Below are positions 33,492-45,272 of a DNA stretch of 64,000 nucleotides, one piece after another; position 1 is the first letter of the stretch; every line of letters starts with the position of its first letter. Source of the stretch: Laccaria trichodermophora. Taxonomy: Eukaryota > Basidiomycota > Agaricomycetes > Agaricales > Hydnangiaceae. The stretch lies in assembly GCA_018417955.1 (NCBI GenBank), contig JACTVC010000018.1, forward strand, positions 744,001 through 808,000, given 5' to 3'. The translations under genes and the position numbers were made by a program. The notes beneath the pieces are model-generated. The model had not been told where the DNA came from and did not search any database. It saw nothing but the letters and a program-made list of their open reading frames with translations.

Positions 33492-34148
33492 CCCTCCTAG
33501 CCTTGTCTGCAAGGCATATCGGTATGGACGTGGAATTCAGGTTTTCGCAGGTTTACAAGTTTCGCAATTAAACTCTGACACACGCCTCCCCTATTGATTG
33601 GAGTCTTGACAGTGTCGATTCTAAGTCACTGTCGATGGTGGGCACTGGGTTTGTTGAATTATAAATTGAATTTTGCGCCGTCCAAGGCATTTTTAGGCAT
33701 GAGACGAAGATATAGCTCTGCGATCCAATCAACACCTTGGATTTGCTTCGGCAAGATCGGGAACGCTGTCTATCCTCCGAACAATGCGCGCCACTGTAAT
33801 CCCCACTTTGAACGCGATTTATTTCAGTCATCTTTCCATCGATGGCACCCAGTCCCTTTGCCTGTTCTCACATCGGAAAACAATCTCTCCAATGCATGAT
33901 CATTCAAAGTTGGTAAGGTTTTTGTGTCAAACGCCACGACTTATCCGACCGTGGTTGGTCCTTACTGTATTTGGAACTACAACCAAACCTCGATGGTCCG
34001 ATATCAAGGCTGTGTATAGGGATCTATCCAAGACTCTCACAATCGCATTCTTGCACCAACCTCAAACAGAGTAGGGTGTTTACGGTGGGTCGCTTCAAGT
34101 AGGTTTCAACTGAATCTTGGGCTGATACGAAGTTCAGATAGTAACCCG
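33492..34148. repeat. Upstream flank of F-box gene 1, duplicated at 35945-36526
   Basis: No gene supported. Blocks such as CACGCCTCCCCTAT, TTGGAGTCTT and GGTTGGTCCT..ACTGTATTTGGAACTACA recur in the same order upstream of F-box gene 2, showing that the duplicated unit (about 2.36 kb) includes the promoter region. Confidence 0.7.
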
Positions 34149-35507
34149 ATGCTCAAACGCCTACGTCGAGATAGGAATCATCCCCTTCCCCCACTCCCTC
34201 CGGATGTGTTGTACTGCCCAAGCCTTCCTCAAGAGCTCGTCGACAGGGTGATTGAATACTGCGCCTGGAATGAACGCACCTTGCTCGCTTGTAGCTTAGT
34301 GAGCCGAAGCTGGGCTACGGCTAGCCGCCGATATCTCTTTCGCATTATATGCCTCCACACACATACTTCCGTGGCTGCGTTTTTGCGCCTCGTAGTATCA
34401 TCCCCTCATAACATCATACCTTTCGTTCGAAAACTGGACATCATGGAACTCGACTCGAAAGTATGGATGGGTAGTCTCTTCCATCAACTCCCTTCTTTCC
34501 CACATCTAGAATGCGTTGCAATGCAGATGGTTCCGAACTCGTACCATTTCAAATGGGGATCTCACCTGTCCAAAGATATTCGCCTGGCTTTCACTGACTT
34601 GTTCGTCGGCATCACGAAGCTTGAGCTGAGCGCCATGTTCTCGTCGTTTTACGAACTTTGTAAACTTATCTGCTCATTTCCTCAATTGCGGTCTCTGGTT
34701 TTGAATGGTGCAAACTGGCAAACTTGCTCGGATTCTGACTCGATTTTGAGTATCCCAGCTCTGCGGGATCTCTCCCTTGGGAGGATTACGTCGAAGCAGG
34801 TGCTGATAACCTGGATTTTGACAGGGAGTACTAAGGAGGCATTGCTATGTACTCGGAGTGCTCGATTCACATCCATTCGAGAGACCGAGGCTCCTGCTAT
34901 TGCAACATACCTACATGCCATCGGCCCCTTCTTGGAGAGTCTTGAACTAGAGTTCTCTGGCCGAGAGGCATTTTATACAGTGGAAGCAGATAACCCGAAA
35001 TTGAAGGTTCCACACCGTAAGCTTCGGCTGTATTGTCAACGTTTCTTCTCAATAATTCTTTTTTTGGCAGCGGCTTTCGTTACATCGACAAACCTTGCTC
35101 ACAACTCAAACCTGCGACATCTTCACCTCAGTAACCTTTTATTAGGAGACAGGCCGGGTTACCTTAGAAGAGAATTCAAGTTCCGAATTATCCCTGAAAA
35201 ATGGGTCGTCGCAATGCTCTCCCAAGTTTCGTCGCCATTGGAAGAGCTCCGGTTGACGGTGGTGATAGAACAACATTCAAAGAGGGTCAAGAGCGAGGAC
35301 ATTACCGCTATTGCCAACACTTTGGTCTGGCCGCGGTTTGCTCAACTGAGCCTCGTCTGGTGGGATTTTGTGCAGTCAAGCGTATCTGGAGACAGTCATT
35401 GGAAAATGAACGTTGAGTGGGAGAAGTCCGAGATTAGAAAGGCATTCGGAGTGACGGAGTGGAAGGGAATTCTCCGGATGTCGGCTGACGGCCGCGACTT
35501 GCTATAA
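34149..35507 (+). CDS. F-box protein, paralogue 1
   Basis: F-box proteins recruit substrates to SCF ubiquitin ligases through Skp1. The F-box is near the N-terminus: CPSLPQELVDRVIEYCAWNE, then RTLLACSLVSRSWATASRRY, then LFRIICLH. The rest is an LRR-like Leu-rich region (LECVAMQMVPNSYHFKW, FPQLRSLVLNGANWQ, IPALRDLSLG, LESLELEFSG, LRHLHLSNLLLG, SSPLEELRLTVV). I infer an intron at 35017-35070 (54 nt, GTAAGC..GCAG); it is a multiple of three and can be read through, but the paralogue at 36527 needs it. Spliced length is 434 residues. It ends KAFGVTEWKGILRMSADGRD. This F-box/LRR-like family is strongly expanded in Agaricomycetes; the substrate is unknown. Confidence 0.88.
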   Translation: MLKRLRRDRNHPLPPLPPDVLYCPSLPQELVDRVIEYCAWNERTLLACSLVSRSWATASRRYLFRIICLHTHTSVAAFLRLVVSSPHNIIPFVRKLDIMELDSKVWMGSLFHQLPSFPHLECVAMQMVPNSYHFKWGSHLSKDIRLAFTDLFVGITKLELSAMFSSFYELCKLICSFPQLRSLVLNGANWQTCSDSDSILSIPALRDLSLGRITSKQVLITWILTGSTKEALLCTRSARFTSIRETEAPAIATYLHAIGPFLESLELEFSGREAFYTVEADNPKLKVPHRKLRLYCQRFFSIILFLAAAFVTSTNLAHNSNLRHLHLSNLLLGDRPGYLRREFKFRIIPEKWVVAMLSQVSSPLEELRLTVVIEQHSKRVKSEDITAIANTLVWPRFAQLSLVWWDFVQSSVSGDSHWKMNVEWEKSEIRKAFGVTEWKGILRMSADGRDLL

Positions 35508-36526
35508 ATTGCAATTGCTCGGGACGTAGAGGGCAACTGATCGCACATGAGCATCCTCTGAAACTTTGTTCTTAAACATGGAAGCTGGGGGTAAATCTTC
35601 TTCTCGAAGTGCTATAGGATTAATCGGCCCTTGTTCAAAGAATTGTTTGGGGGTACTCAGTATCCTACCATAGAACTTGAATCTTTTGAAGTTAGTACTT
35701 ACAAGTTACTTATCATCACTAGTAGAATCCTACTAGCACTTACCCTACCTTCTAGGTGCCACGCCTCCTGTCCAAATTTATGCGGCATCTCTCGTGCGAT
35801 TAATCCCATACTTACTAACCACGAGAACATTTCCTGTTGTTTGTCAATGTTTACGAAGCGGACCGCAGAAGTTGGACCGCAGTGGACAAGTTTCGCCGGC
35901 TCCGAGCCGCTCCAAGTTCTTCAACCTTCATTAAACTCTCGTGACACGCCTCCCCTATATTGGAGTCTTAACATTGTGAATTCAAAGTCAACTGCAGTGA
36001 GTCTGGTGAATCACACATTGAATTTCGCGCCGGCTAGTAAGACATTTTTAGGCATGAGGATAGCTGCGCGATCCCATCCCCACCTTGTGTTGGGATTTTC
36101 ATCGGCGAGATCAGGAACGTTATCGATCCTCCGGAAAATGCCCGCCGCCGTAATCCTCACTTAAACGCGATTTATTTCAAGTCAACATTCCACCGATGAC
36201 GTCCATCCTCGCCTTTCTCCTTTTGCCTGTCCTCATGCCGGAAAATAATCTCTACAATGCCTGATCATTCCACAAGTTGCTAGCCTTGTTAAATATAAAT
36301 GCCACGACGTATCACCGTGGTTGGTCCTGACTGTATTTGGAACTACATACCACGACCAACCTCAAAGGGTCCGATATCAAGGCTGTGCACAGGTGATTTA
36401 TCCAAGACTCTCATACTTGCGTCCTTGCTCCAACATCAACCAGAGTAGGGTGTTCACAGTGGGTCACTTCACGTAAGCTTCAGCTGACGGATTCTGGGCC
36501 TGATATGAATTTCAGGTAGTCATCCG
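35508..36526. other. Spacer between the two F-box genes
   Basis: Contains the duplicated upstream flank (about 35945-36526, similar to 33590-34148). The remaining 35508-35940 shows no supported gene. Confidence 0.6.
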
Positions 36527-37871
36527 ATGCTCAAAAGCCTACGTCGAAATAAGAATCGTGTCCTTCTCCCACCTCCTCCAGATGTGTTGGACCCAAGACT
36601 TCCTCAAGAGCTCATCGAGAGGGTGATTGAATACTGCGCCTGGAATGAACGCACCTTGCGCGCATGTAGCTTAGTGAGCCGAAGCTGGGTTACTCCTAGC
36701 CGTCGATATCTCTTTGGCATTATACGACTCCACACATATGCTTCCGTGGCTGCGTTTTTGGAACTCGTAGCATCCTCCCCTCATAACATCACATCTTTTG
36801 TCCGGAAACTGGACATCTTGGAATTCGACTCTGAACGTCCCCCCAAAGGATGGATCAATCATCTCTTCCATCGACTCCCTTATTTCCCATATTTAGAATG
36901 CGTTGCACTGCAGATGTTTCCGAACTCTTATCATTGGCAATGGGGGACTCATTTATCTAAAGATATTCGCATGGCTTTCACCGACTTGTTCGTCGGCATC
37001 ACGAAGCTTGAGCTGAGCGCCATGTTCTCGTCGTTTGATGAACTTTGTGAACTTATCTGCTCATTTCCTCAATTGCGGTCTCTGGTTTTGAACGGTGCAA
37101 ATTGGCAAACCTATCCGGATTCTGACTCGATTTTGACTATCCCAACTCTGCGGGATCTATCCCTCGGAAGCATTTCGTCGAAGCAGGTGCTGATAACCTG
37201 GATTTTGACAGGGAGTACTAAGGAGGCGTTGCTGGGTACTCGGAATGCTCGATTCACATCCATTCGACAGAACGAGGCTCCTGCTATTGCAACATACCTA
37301 CATGCCATCGGCCCTTTCTTGGAGAGTCTCGAACTAGAATTCTCTGGCCTAGAGGCATTTTATTTAGTGGAAGCGGATAACCCGAAATTTAAGGTTCCAC
37401 ACCGTAAGCTTCGTCTGTATTGTCAACGTTTTATTCTCAACAATTCTTTTTTTGGCAGCGGCTTTCATTACATTAATTGATCTTGCTCACAGCTCAAACC
37501 TGCGACGTCTTCACCTCAGTAACCTATTATTAGGAGAAAGCCGAGAAATCGGAGTCCTCTTCTACGGTTACCCCCCAGCAAGATGGGTCGTCGCTATGCT
37601 CTCCCAAGTTTCGTCGCCGTTGGAGGAGCTCCGGTTGACGGTGGTGATAGAAAAGCATTCCAAAAGGGTCAAGAGCGAGGACATCACCACTATTGCCATT
37701 GCTTTGGCCCGGCCGCATTTTGCTAAACTTACGCTCGTCTGGTGGGATTTTGTGCAGTCAAGCGTGTATAGTCATTGGAAAATGGACGTTGAGTGGGAGA
37801 AGTCCGAGATTAGAAAGGCATTCGGAGTGGCGGAGTGGAAGGGTCTTCTCCGGATTTCGGAGTCCCACTGA
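36527..37871 (+). CDS. F-box protein, paralogue 2
   Basis: Tandem duplicate of the preceding gene, 2.38 kb downstream, same strand. Exons 36527-37403 and 37459-37871 join in frame to 429 residues across a 55-nt intron (GTAAGC..GCAG); without splicing it appears frameshifted. The F-box reads DPRLPQELIERVIEYCAWNE and RTLRACSLVSRSWVTPSRRY. The Leu-rich body is colinear with paralogue 1 (FPQLRSLVLNGANWQTYPDS, ISSKQVLITWILTGSTKEAL). The C-terminus (KAFGVAEWKGLLRISESH) is shorter. Differences are scattered through the Leu-rich region, as expected for substrate-recognition divergence. Presumed SCF substrate receptor. Confidence 0.87.
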
Positions 37872-38349
37872 CCGCTGCGGCTTGCTAGACATCGGAATCC
37901 CGGGATGAAGAGGGTAAGTGATCGCACAGAAGCACCACGGAAGCGCGGGGTAATTGTCAGAGGCAGTGCGATGTTGAGTTTTGCCTGAAGTTATGGGCTA
38001 TGGGCTTATAGCTTCAATGGGGTTGCGTTGAGGATCAGAGATTCAAACTTAAGGAAGGATCGTGGTGGCTTTTCGCTCGAAAGCGAGTAACGATAGGGAA
38101 TTTGCAGTTTTTGAGACAACAAGTTCGTTCGGAAAAGAATACGCAATGAGCAGTAAATAAGCGCCGGGATAGGGACTGACTGCTGAGCGCTGAGCAGCAA
38201 CTCGGCATGGCATTGGCAAAGAATCAGGCGAGAAATCAGTTTCCCAAAAAACATCGTTTTGAAGCCAAATTATGGAAAGCAATGCAAGGGACAATGAATG
38301 AATGTATGTATCTACAATAGTCTTCATTACTCGGGCCGAATCAAGATTA
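37872..38349. other. Intergenic region, nothing supported
   Basis: Downstream of F-box gene 2 and of the convergent GH31 remnant. No recognisable coding or repeat features. Confidence 0.5.
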
Positions 38350-39290
38350 CTATACCACAACACCAGTATCAAGCGTTCTCCCAACGCTCACCTTATTCAG
38401 CACACCCAAAAACCTAACCCTCTTCACCTCAACTCCAGGCTCATACCCAAACGTCCCTCCAACATTCAGTCTCCCCGGGAATCCCCAAACCGCATCCACA
38501 CTTCCGTCTTGGATGGCGAAGAACCGACTCCCCATCATTCACATAAAGCTTCCCGGTCGCTTTACCGTCCCCACCAGGCGCAACGATGAGCTCAAAATCG
38601 TGCTTTCTAACTTGCGTCGTTGTCATCAGCGATTTGGGCACGCAGCGGGAGGACGACACCACCTCGTGTATGGAGCGGTATTACCGTTAAAGGGAGATTT
38701 TCCAACGAAACGTACGCTCCCCGTCCTTGCACAGACGCGAGCCTTCTGAAATCATGAAGTACGCCTTTAGGTAGGTATATGCCAACTGACGTAGCTTCGT
38801 CCTGGGTAACGGGTAATACGAGTATCGAGTCCCCGGATTGGTAGGTGTTGGGGTATTTGAACCATAGAGGGGGACGGGGGGAGAGCGTGGTGGAAGACGG
38901 TGCAGATGTAGTCGAGGAAGCGGCAACTGGGTGGGGTGACATAGTGAGGAGGGGACAGGGAGGGGAAAAGGGAACAAACCGGTTGCTCAAGACCGTTCTT
39001 GACTGCTTGTGTTTCGCTAGACCAGATGTAGAATTCTTGGCTTATGAATGTGTCTGCGTTGTGCTGGACGGACGAAGGAAGTTGAGGATCCATCCCATGA
39101 AATTGAAGTAGAAAGCCGCACATTGCGCATAAACGGATAAAAAGCACCCAATGTCGCCCACCTCGCCCCCCGTCGTATTCTCCGCGGTAACCCAACATCA
39201 GCTTCCTGCCATCTAAAAGTACAAGCAAAAGACTTAACAAAAACCGACAAATATCACTCCCGTGTTGAAGGTGGCGATATCTAGACTCTA
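38350..39290 (-). pseudogene. GH31 alpha-glucosidase remnant, copy A
   Basis: The most decayed of three related GH31 copies in the window. In minus-strand order it has a degraded EYDGG-containing exon, QHNADTFISQEFYIWSSETQ, a damaged DYICTVFHHA region, PLWFKYPNTYQSGDSILVLP, VTQDEATSVGIYLPKG and [22 protein letters not shown] sequence, then [20 protein letters not shown] before the C-terminal end is lost. These correspond to the barrel end and C-terminal beta domains; the catalytic half is absent. Several frameshifts are evident. Its 5' border meets the F-box 3' relic at 39295, suggesting a recombination junction. Confidence 0.8.
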
Positions 39291-39294
39291 GAGA

Positions 39295-39500
39295 AACATA
39301 CAAAGAGGTTCGAGAGGGAGGACATTGCCGCTATTACCGATGCTTCGTGTCTAGAGACAATTATTGGAAAATGAACGTCGAGTATGATATTAGAAAGGCG
39401 TTCGGAGTGGCGGAGTGGAGGAGCAATGGAGGAGTCCTCTTGGGATTTCGGGGTCTTCAAGTTGCTGACCGCCTAGACATCTAAATTGCTCGGGACATGA
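39295..39500 (+). pseudogene. 3' relic of a third F-box paralogue
   Basis: Matches only the last ~60 codons of the two F-box genes: KRVREREDIAAITDA-like sequence, then NYWKMNVEYDIRKAFGVAEW, a small internal deletion relative to VEWEKSEIRKAF, and a diverged tail, followed by the same 3' flank (CTAGACATC..ATTGCTCGGGACATGAAG). It shows that the F-box array once had at least three members. Confidence 0.7.
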
Positions 39501-39739
39501 AGACAACTGATAGGACGTATAACGTCTCCTCCTAACAAAAGAATCAACATAGTCGTCCGAGGGAGGCCCTCCAGCGGCAAATCCAGGTCGCTTGACACCG
39601 GCGGAGGTAGGGTGATTGACACCTGACAGTGTTGACAGGCCATACTTAGCAGTGCACGTGATTTGATCACAAGTGATCATGAGGTTCGCTCGCCCTTCCC
39701 ACTCTTTGTCCACTCCCTCCCGCAAACTTTATCTCAAGA

Positions 39740-41404
39740 ATGGCTACAGCTATGCATTCCGCTCATCATGCAAGGATGATTGCAGATACAGTAGCGAAAT
39801 TCCGCAAAGGAGAAATGGTTGATGATCTTGTGTTTCCTATTTGTGCTGCGTGCAGCGCACCCCAAAGAGGCGCTGTATGTTTGAATTTTTGGCTCATGGT
39901 CCATGCTTATGACTTACTTTTGGATAATAGAAAAAACTGCAGTGTTCCAAGTGCAAAGCTATCCACTATTGTAATATTCAGGTACGTACGGTTTCAATCA
40001 ATTTGATCATCTCATGATCAAAGCTAATTTCGTGTGCCAGTGCGCAACGAAGGATTGGAAAGAGGGGATAGTAATTTCAACAGGTGATGTGGGGGAACGT
40101 CACAAAGATCTTTGTGGAATACTCAAAGTGAGTCCGATTCATCAGACAAGGTTGAAACCTCCGTGCTCATCCAAGTAATCGTAGCTGGCGGTGCTGAAGA
40201 AACCCGATATGCAGGCCATCGCGAGACAATTCCCCTGGGCTCGACAACAATCGGACGGAACCTTCTCCTTTGTCGCCCTCAAAGGATCAAAAAACCTTCT
40301 TGGAACAGGCGCCGAGTTCGGTTGGTGGACGGAAGAACCGTGTTGTAATGATAGATCGACCTATACTTGGGGATTCCGCCTTCTCGAGGACCAACACATT
40401 CGTGAACGCGACGGGTGGAAGTTGCCTGACAACCATATTCCGTGGTTGGACTTTGGGCTCAGCGGTACCGTTCCTCCAAAGGCTCCCGCTCAATTCGAGC
40501 ATAACTGGAAGGGCTATTATGCTTGGCGGGGGTTACCGATCGACTCTCCTGCCGCTCTCCTTCTACACTGGCCTCTCACCGCATTTCGATTGCTCTCTCT
40601 TCTCGGATTCGTTCCCTCTCCACCTCCCACTGAAAGACGCCAGTTAACGGTTTACCTGCTCGGCGTCGAGCAAGAACTGGACTTCGTACCCATGTGAGCA
40701 ACTCACTTCGATAAAACAGCCAACACTATTTATACATAAACGTTTTACTAACACTGCATTCATCCAGATTCGGCGAACTCGCCCTCCTCCTCCCACAAAC
40801 CGACCTCCACCTAACAATGATCGGTCCCGGCGTCAACGAGCTTCTAAAAAAAGCAAACAAATTAAAAAAACCCGCTTCATGTCTCGCTCGCCAACCCATC
40901 ATCTACTCCTACACCGCACCCAAATCCTCAGGAAGCGGGAGCATCAAAATATCTTTCTCTCCTTCCGCATCACCATTTCTACTTGGGCAAGACCTCCGGG
41001 GCTCCTCTCACGCTAATAACACTAACACGGGAATCAAACGCCCCGACGCAATGATAGCATTCAATGCGGGCCTCGCAACATATTTGGAATGGAAATCCGT
41101 CGTCATCGCCTCTCGCGCGTTCGCAATCCCGTTCGCGGTGACGGATTATCAAGAAATTAGCATGGAGAGTGATATTCGGTTGTTGATGAGACAGTTGGTT
41201 GGGCTGAGGCACATGTTCTGGGCCGGTACGAGGCTTTCGGGGGAGGAGGAGAGGAAGGTGGAGGAGGCCATGAAGGATCGGTATGTGCATGGGTTGAATC
41301 CGTTTATGCTTCTTGGACCTCGACCGCACCCGATTGGAGGTGGACCGTCGGCTGTGAATGGGTTCGAGATGGTTATTACCCCAGGTCCTGCTTCATCGGC
41401 GTAG
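39740..41404 (+). CDS. MYND zinc-finger protein, MSS51-like C-terminal domain
   Basis: Five exons (39740-39874, 39931-39981, 40041-40127, 40185-40693, 40768-41404) join in frame to 472 residues; the four introns are 51-74 nt with GT..AG ends. The MYND finger spans about residues 33-87: CAACSAPQRGA, then LQCSKCKAIHYCNIQ, CATKDWKEG and HKDLCG, giving the C-x2-C, C-x2-C, C-x3-C and H-x3-C ligand pattern. The rest resembles the C-terminal domain of fungal MSS51-type MYND proteins, with WPLTAFRLLSLLGFV, LTVYLLGVEQELDFVPIFGE, LTMIGPGVNEL and RPDAMIAFNAGLATY. Yeast Mss51 is a COX1 translational activator, but many Agaricomycete MYND paralogues are uncharacterised, so the role is left open. The gene looks complete, unlike its neighbours. 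Confidence 0.87.
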
Positions 41405-41637
41405 TATGCGTCCGGTCATTTTTGAAGAAGTCTCCGACCTCATTCAATCTCTTGGATCGTTTCTTTTCGTTGGTCATCAAATTTCTTGGAATTTATATCA
41501 TCTTGTGTATGTAGTTTCTGTTACTTCATGTGTGTAGTGTATCTGTAAATATCGATTGTTTTTCAGTGCTAAATCCAGATCACTTGTCCTCTAAGTCCCA
41601 TCCTGCCAGTTCTCTTGTTCATCAGCCACCTTCACAT

Positions 41638-42297
41638 CTACTTATACTGAACCATTCTTTTCCAAGCCTGGCTTTGTTGATATGATTGGTCAAAATCCCT
41701 AGCATCATCTATAATTTCTTCAAGAGTTTTGGGTGGTTTTTTCTGAGTTGTAATCTTATAACGCAGACCAGGAATAAGGTTTTGAAGAAAAAGCTGAGAG
41801 AGAAGAGGGTTCTCTTCATCTCCTTTGAAGTTCCTATATCCAGCCCGAGTGGTAAGAGTATTGAAATGGAGGATATATTGTTCGAGTTGTCCTGGTTTAT
41901 GTTTCAGGAACATTAGATCGGTTCGTGCTTTGTCCCTAGTCTTCTGGGTGTTGAAGGTTTTGTCTAATATTTTGACAAATTCTACCCAGGTCATATTTGG
42001 AGTGAAGACTCTATTTGCATCTCTACGCATCTCCACGAAATGATCTGCCCAATGTGCAGCTTTTCCCAAAGACATATAGCTGAGGGCAAAATTGATCCTG
42101 TGTTTGTCATCTGGGAATAAGTTGTTATAAGCCCGAATATTGACTTCTATCAATCTGAGCCAAGTCTTGTATTTTTCTTCAGTTCCATCAAAGTCTTTAG
42201 GAGGGCGGCATCTCTCTCCTTCTCCATTCTGAATTACCATATTGATGGCAAGGTCCATGGGTTCATTGGTATCAGTGGATGCAGTCATGTTACCCAT
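41638..42297 (-). pseudogene. Ty3-like retrotransposon Gag fragment
   Basis: A 219-residue frame with the retrotransposon gag pattern: RPPKDFDGTEEKYKTWLRLI, INFALSYMSLGKAAHWADHF, MTWVEFVKILDKTFNTQKTR, LKHKPGQLEQYILHFNTLTT and LFLQNLIPGLRYKI. It begins MGNMTASTDTNEPMD and stops after AWKRMVQYK, before any CCHC zinc knuckle, protease or reverse transcriptase. No pol sequence follows. A second, more damaged copy is at 62506-62900. Gag would coat retrotransposon RNA in virus-like particles; this fragment cannot transpose on its own. Upstream DNA is CpG-poor and similar between the two copies. Confidence 0.8.
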
Positions 42298-43098
42298 TAC
42301 TTGTTGAGTGTTATGTTGAAGTTTATAAAGAGGCTCTAAGTCGATAGATCTTAGAGTTCGAGGGTGATCTTAAGTTCTGAGGTTTTTGATGATTGAACTA
42401 AGCTAGCTTGCCTAGGTTTAAGCCACTAATGCAAACAAAATTAGAACTACCTTATATACTGGAGAGAGGAGTCATAAGTGAAGAGTCATACAATGTCTAA
42501 AGGAGTCATATGAGTCTGTACTAGTCTAAAGGAATTGTAGAGAGGCATAGGGAGTCATGTGAGTCATGTGACATCTATCTGGATTCCAAATAAGAATGAG
42601 TCATAAAAGAAATGAGTTGTGGGATGCATAGAAAAGGCCGAGAAGGTCTAGACTAGCTTAGGAATGTGTAAGTGTCTACAGTTCTGAGGGTCTGTATAAA
42701 GAAAAAAGAGTTTGTAACATCAGGGCTCTGTCAGGGTGTTGGAGTTGTTAGAAATGTTTGATGTGAAAGTATTTAAGTGGTTGGTTATGTCCTCTGTGCT
42801 GGAGGGTAAGCAGGTCTGCACACTGGAGTTCTGTAGATTTTATTGATTTGTCTAAATTCTTGTCAACTCTTGTGAAGTTAGGAAAGGAATGAAGGTGGGA
42901 GCCAAGCGGGAGCGAGGTTACAGCCGAGGAAACAAGCACAAGCAGAGATTTCGATTGGTCGAGGGATTTTCGTAGAGGATGAATGCTGAGATTTCATTCC
43001 TCAGGACTCCATCACAGTGGTAATCTGGAGGTATACGCAGCTAATCCCAGCTGATCAATAACTCGGACAGGTATGTAGCCCTTGCTCAATTGGCTGAT
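42298..43098. other. CpG-poor leader of the gag fragment, then spacer
   Basis: The first part (42298-42420) matches the sequence upstream of the second gag relic (62880-62960), so it is retrotransposon leader or LTR-adjacent DNA. The rest has no supported gene. Confidence 0.5.
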
Positions 43099-43886
43099 TT
43101 AAAATACAAGTTCCCACCTCTCCCCAAATTGTCCATGAACGACCAATTCACCCTCGGAGTCCACGACTCCTCTTTTGAATTTGCCATCAAAATCAGAGAA
43201 ATTAAAAAATTCAGCTCCACTCTTCCCAACTGCCAAATATTTGCCTCGATGAGCAGCAATGGAAACCTTATCCGACCCAATCATAACCCTCCCACCATTT
43301 TCTTCATCGGTCTCGACTATATCAATGAAAAACGCAGTGCGTTGACGAGAAGATGCACGGATTTTCTGGTCATCAGGACTGTAGAACCAAAATAGATTTG
43401 GTATCAACACGGATCAAATAAAAAACCTATCCCCAAATACCACATTAGACAGCCCATAGACTTTAGAGGAGCAAGATACCTTTGGCCACTCTTATGGTCA
43501 ACATAATTCAGGACTGGGGCAATGGAAAGGTTGCGACCGCCTTTGTCCATCAGCAAGGTAAACATGACCTGGCCCCTGAACTTTAATGTGCAACGATCGT
43601 CGTTGACGGTCTCGAATATATTTCCATGGCCACTGGGGTCATGGGTGTACCATTGCATGGAAACACGGTCTACGTATGCGAACCGACGATAGCCGCTGGC
43701 TACAGAGTCTGAAATTGCTCTCCACCACTCATCTGCAATCTTTCTTGAAGAAAAGGTGATAAGATATCGATATGTGTGATCGTCTTTGATCTACGCGTAC
43801 TATGAGAATAGGCAGGGATTCAATATGTCTGCCGAGAGACGTACATTCTTTGCATAAGCGTAAAACAATCCAGGTTGCAACGCCAT
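43099..43886 (-). CDS. Hypothetical three-exon protein
   Basis: Not recognised. Exons on the minus strand are 43886-43845, 43790-43480 and 43378-43099, with introns 43791-43844 (GTACGT..GTAG) and 43379-43479 (GTATCT..ACAG). They join in frame to 210 residues starting MALQPGLFYAYAKN. An acceptor-like TTAG at 43923 suggests that the first exon may continue upstream (NLFRFINDQQQV) from an unseen start. The body has YRYLITFSSRKIADEWWRAI, WYTHDPSGHGNIFETVNDD and a C-terminal VSIAAHRGKYLAVGKSG, the last resembling a beta-trefoil/fascin-type repeat (I-A-H-x-G-K-Y-L). It ends GERWELVF. No signal peptide or transmembrane helix. Possibly a cytosolic lectin-like or actin-bundling-like fold, by weak analogy only. 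Confidence 0.6.
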
Positions 43887-43922
43887 CACTTGTTGTTGGT
43901 CGTTGATGAAACGGAATAGATT

Positions 43923-44676
43923 CTAAGAAGAGAAAAGGGAGCAATGATGGGCAATGCATAGGCTAGAGTTGTAAAAGGCTGATAAAGCCATGCACTCTGA
44001 GCGTGGCCAGGCTCAGGGCTGCCTGCTCATTGACCTGAGTACTTGAGTAAGTACCTGCGCCTTTCAGAAATGGGTGATCATGAACAGTCAGTGGCCTCCA
44101 CCAATAGCATCGTCTCATGCCATCTTGGATGTGACCAAACATTTGACTCTTGTGTAGTAGTGAAATCACACACCTTCGATTTATTGATTGTTCGTTCACC
44201 AAAGTCGTAGATTGCGATGTGATTGTGACGATCTAAAAGTGCATCTAGATAAAGACACAGTTTTAAAATTCACATAGAATTCGACTCGGACACAAATCGG
44301 ACCAATTCGGCAAGGGGGTACCGGGAATTGAAGCCGTGACTCGAGGTAGAGGGGGGGGGGCTCTCTCAGAGTGCTTAAAAAAATTTAGTAGTAATCCTCT
44401 TAAAATATGTTTTTAACGGCACCTAGCAACGGCACATCACATCCACAAGCTTCAGACGTCTCCTGAGACAGGATAGTCGAAGCACTATTTAGGTGAACAA
44501 TGGATATTTTTTTGGTTTCTGGTTCATCTCTTCTGATTTTTTTCATATGGCTCATGAACAGCAACAATGGCAAAAGGAAAGGTCAGTAGTATGATGTTTA
44601 AGTCCTCTATAGTCTCAAATACAGTTGATCATTCTACCTAGAATAAATAGAAGTAGGAGAAGATCAACTGTGACAG
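43923..44676. other. Intergenic region
   Basis: Possible upstream exon(s) of the minus-strand hypothetical gene cannot be resolved. A G-run followed by CTCTCTCAGAGTGCTTAAAAAAA near 44351 resembles a similar G-run/A-run arrangement at 45697-45732. No gene supported. Confidence 0.4.
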
Positions 44677-45272
44677 TGCTAGCGTTGCCGAAGTTCAGTC
44701 CAGAACTTCGGTTCAAACCCGAACCCTCTGAACCAAACACAAAGTTCGGTTCGAGTTCAGGTTCAGGTTCGGGCTCCAGAAATTTTCTGGAGAACAGGTT
44801 CGGACTGAACCGAACCTCTGAACCTTTAGCCCCTGGGGGGCCTACTTTCCCTCTGTTTTGGACATTTTTTTGCAATTTTTTCGTTCAAAACTATTGTGAT
44901 CTGTAACAACTACAGTATTTAAATGTAAAGTATCAATCCTGATGGTTGATGGCCATATTTTAGGTCGCTTTCCCACACGTGCACTTGTTGGGGTCTGTTG
45001 TATAATATCTATTTGGCTTATCAAACATGGTTTGTGCCACGGCATTGCATAAATAACTGATTTTTAGAGATTACACATGTGTTTCGAAGCATTTGGACAC
45101 GAAAAAAGGCGAAAATTTTGATTTTAAAAAATTACAAGGTTCAGAAGGTTCGAACCCGAACCGAACGCACGGTTCGGGTTCGGTTCAGGCTCGGAAAATT
45201 TGTAGGAGGTTCAGGTTCAGGTTCGGACCAAAGGGGGTCTGAACCGGACTGAACCGAACTTCGGCAACACTA
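44677..45272. mobile_element. ~0.6-kb hAT-like MITE sharing ends with the CND1 insertion
   Basis: The right end ACTGAACC..CTTCGGCAACACTA (to 45272) and the left end TAGCGTTGCCGAAGTTCAGT (from 44680) match the termini of the element at 21012-22520. The flanking 8-mers TGTGACAG (44669-44676) and TGTGACAC (45273-45280) differ by one base and look like an aged target duplication; the left end has three extra bases. Subterminal zones are filled with GGTTCGG/CCGAACC motifs. No coding capacity. Confidence 0.78.

Noticed and set aside
37404..37458. Frameshift in the second F-box gene
   Set aside because: A 55-nt GTAAGC..GCAG intron restores the frame; the 54-nt equivalent in copy 1 is readable through, which hides it.
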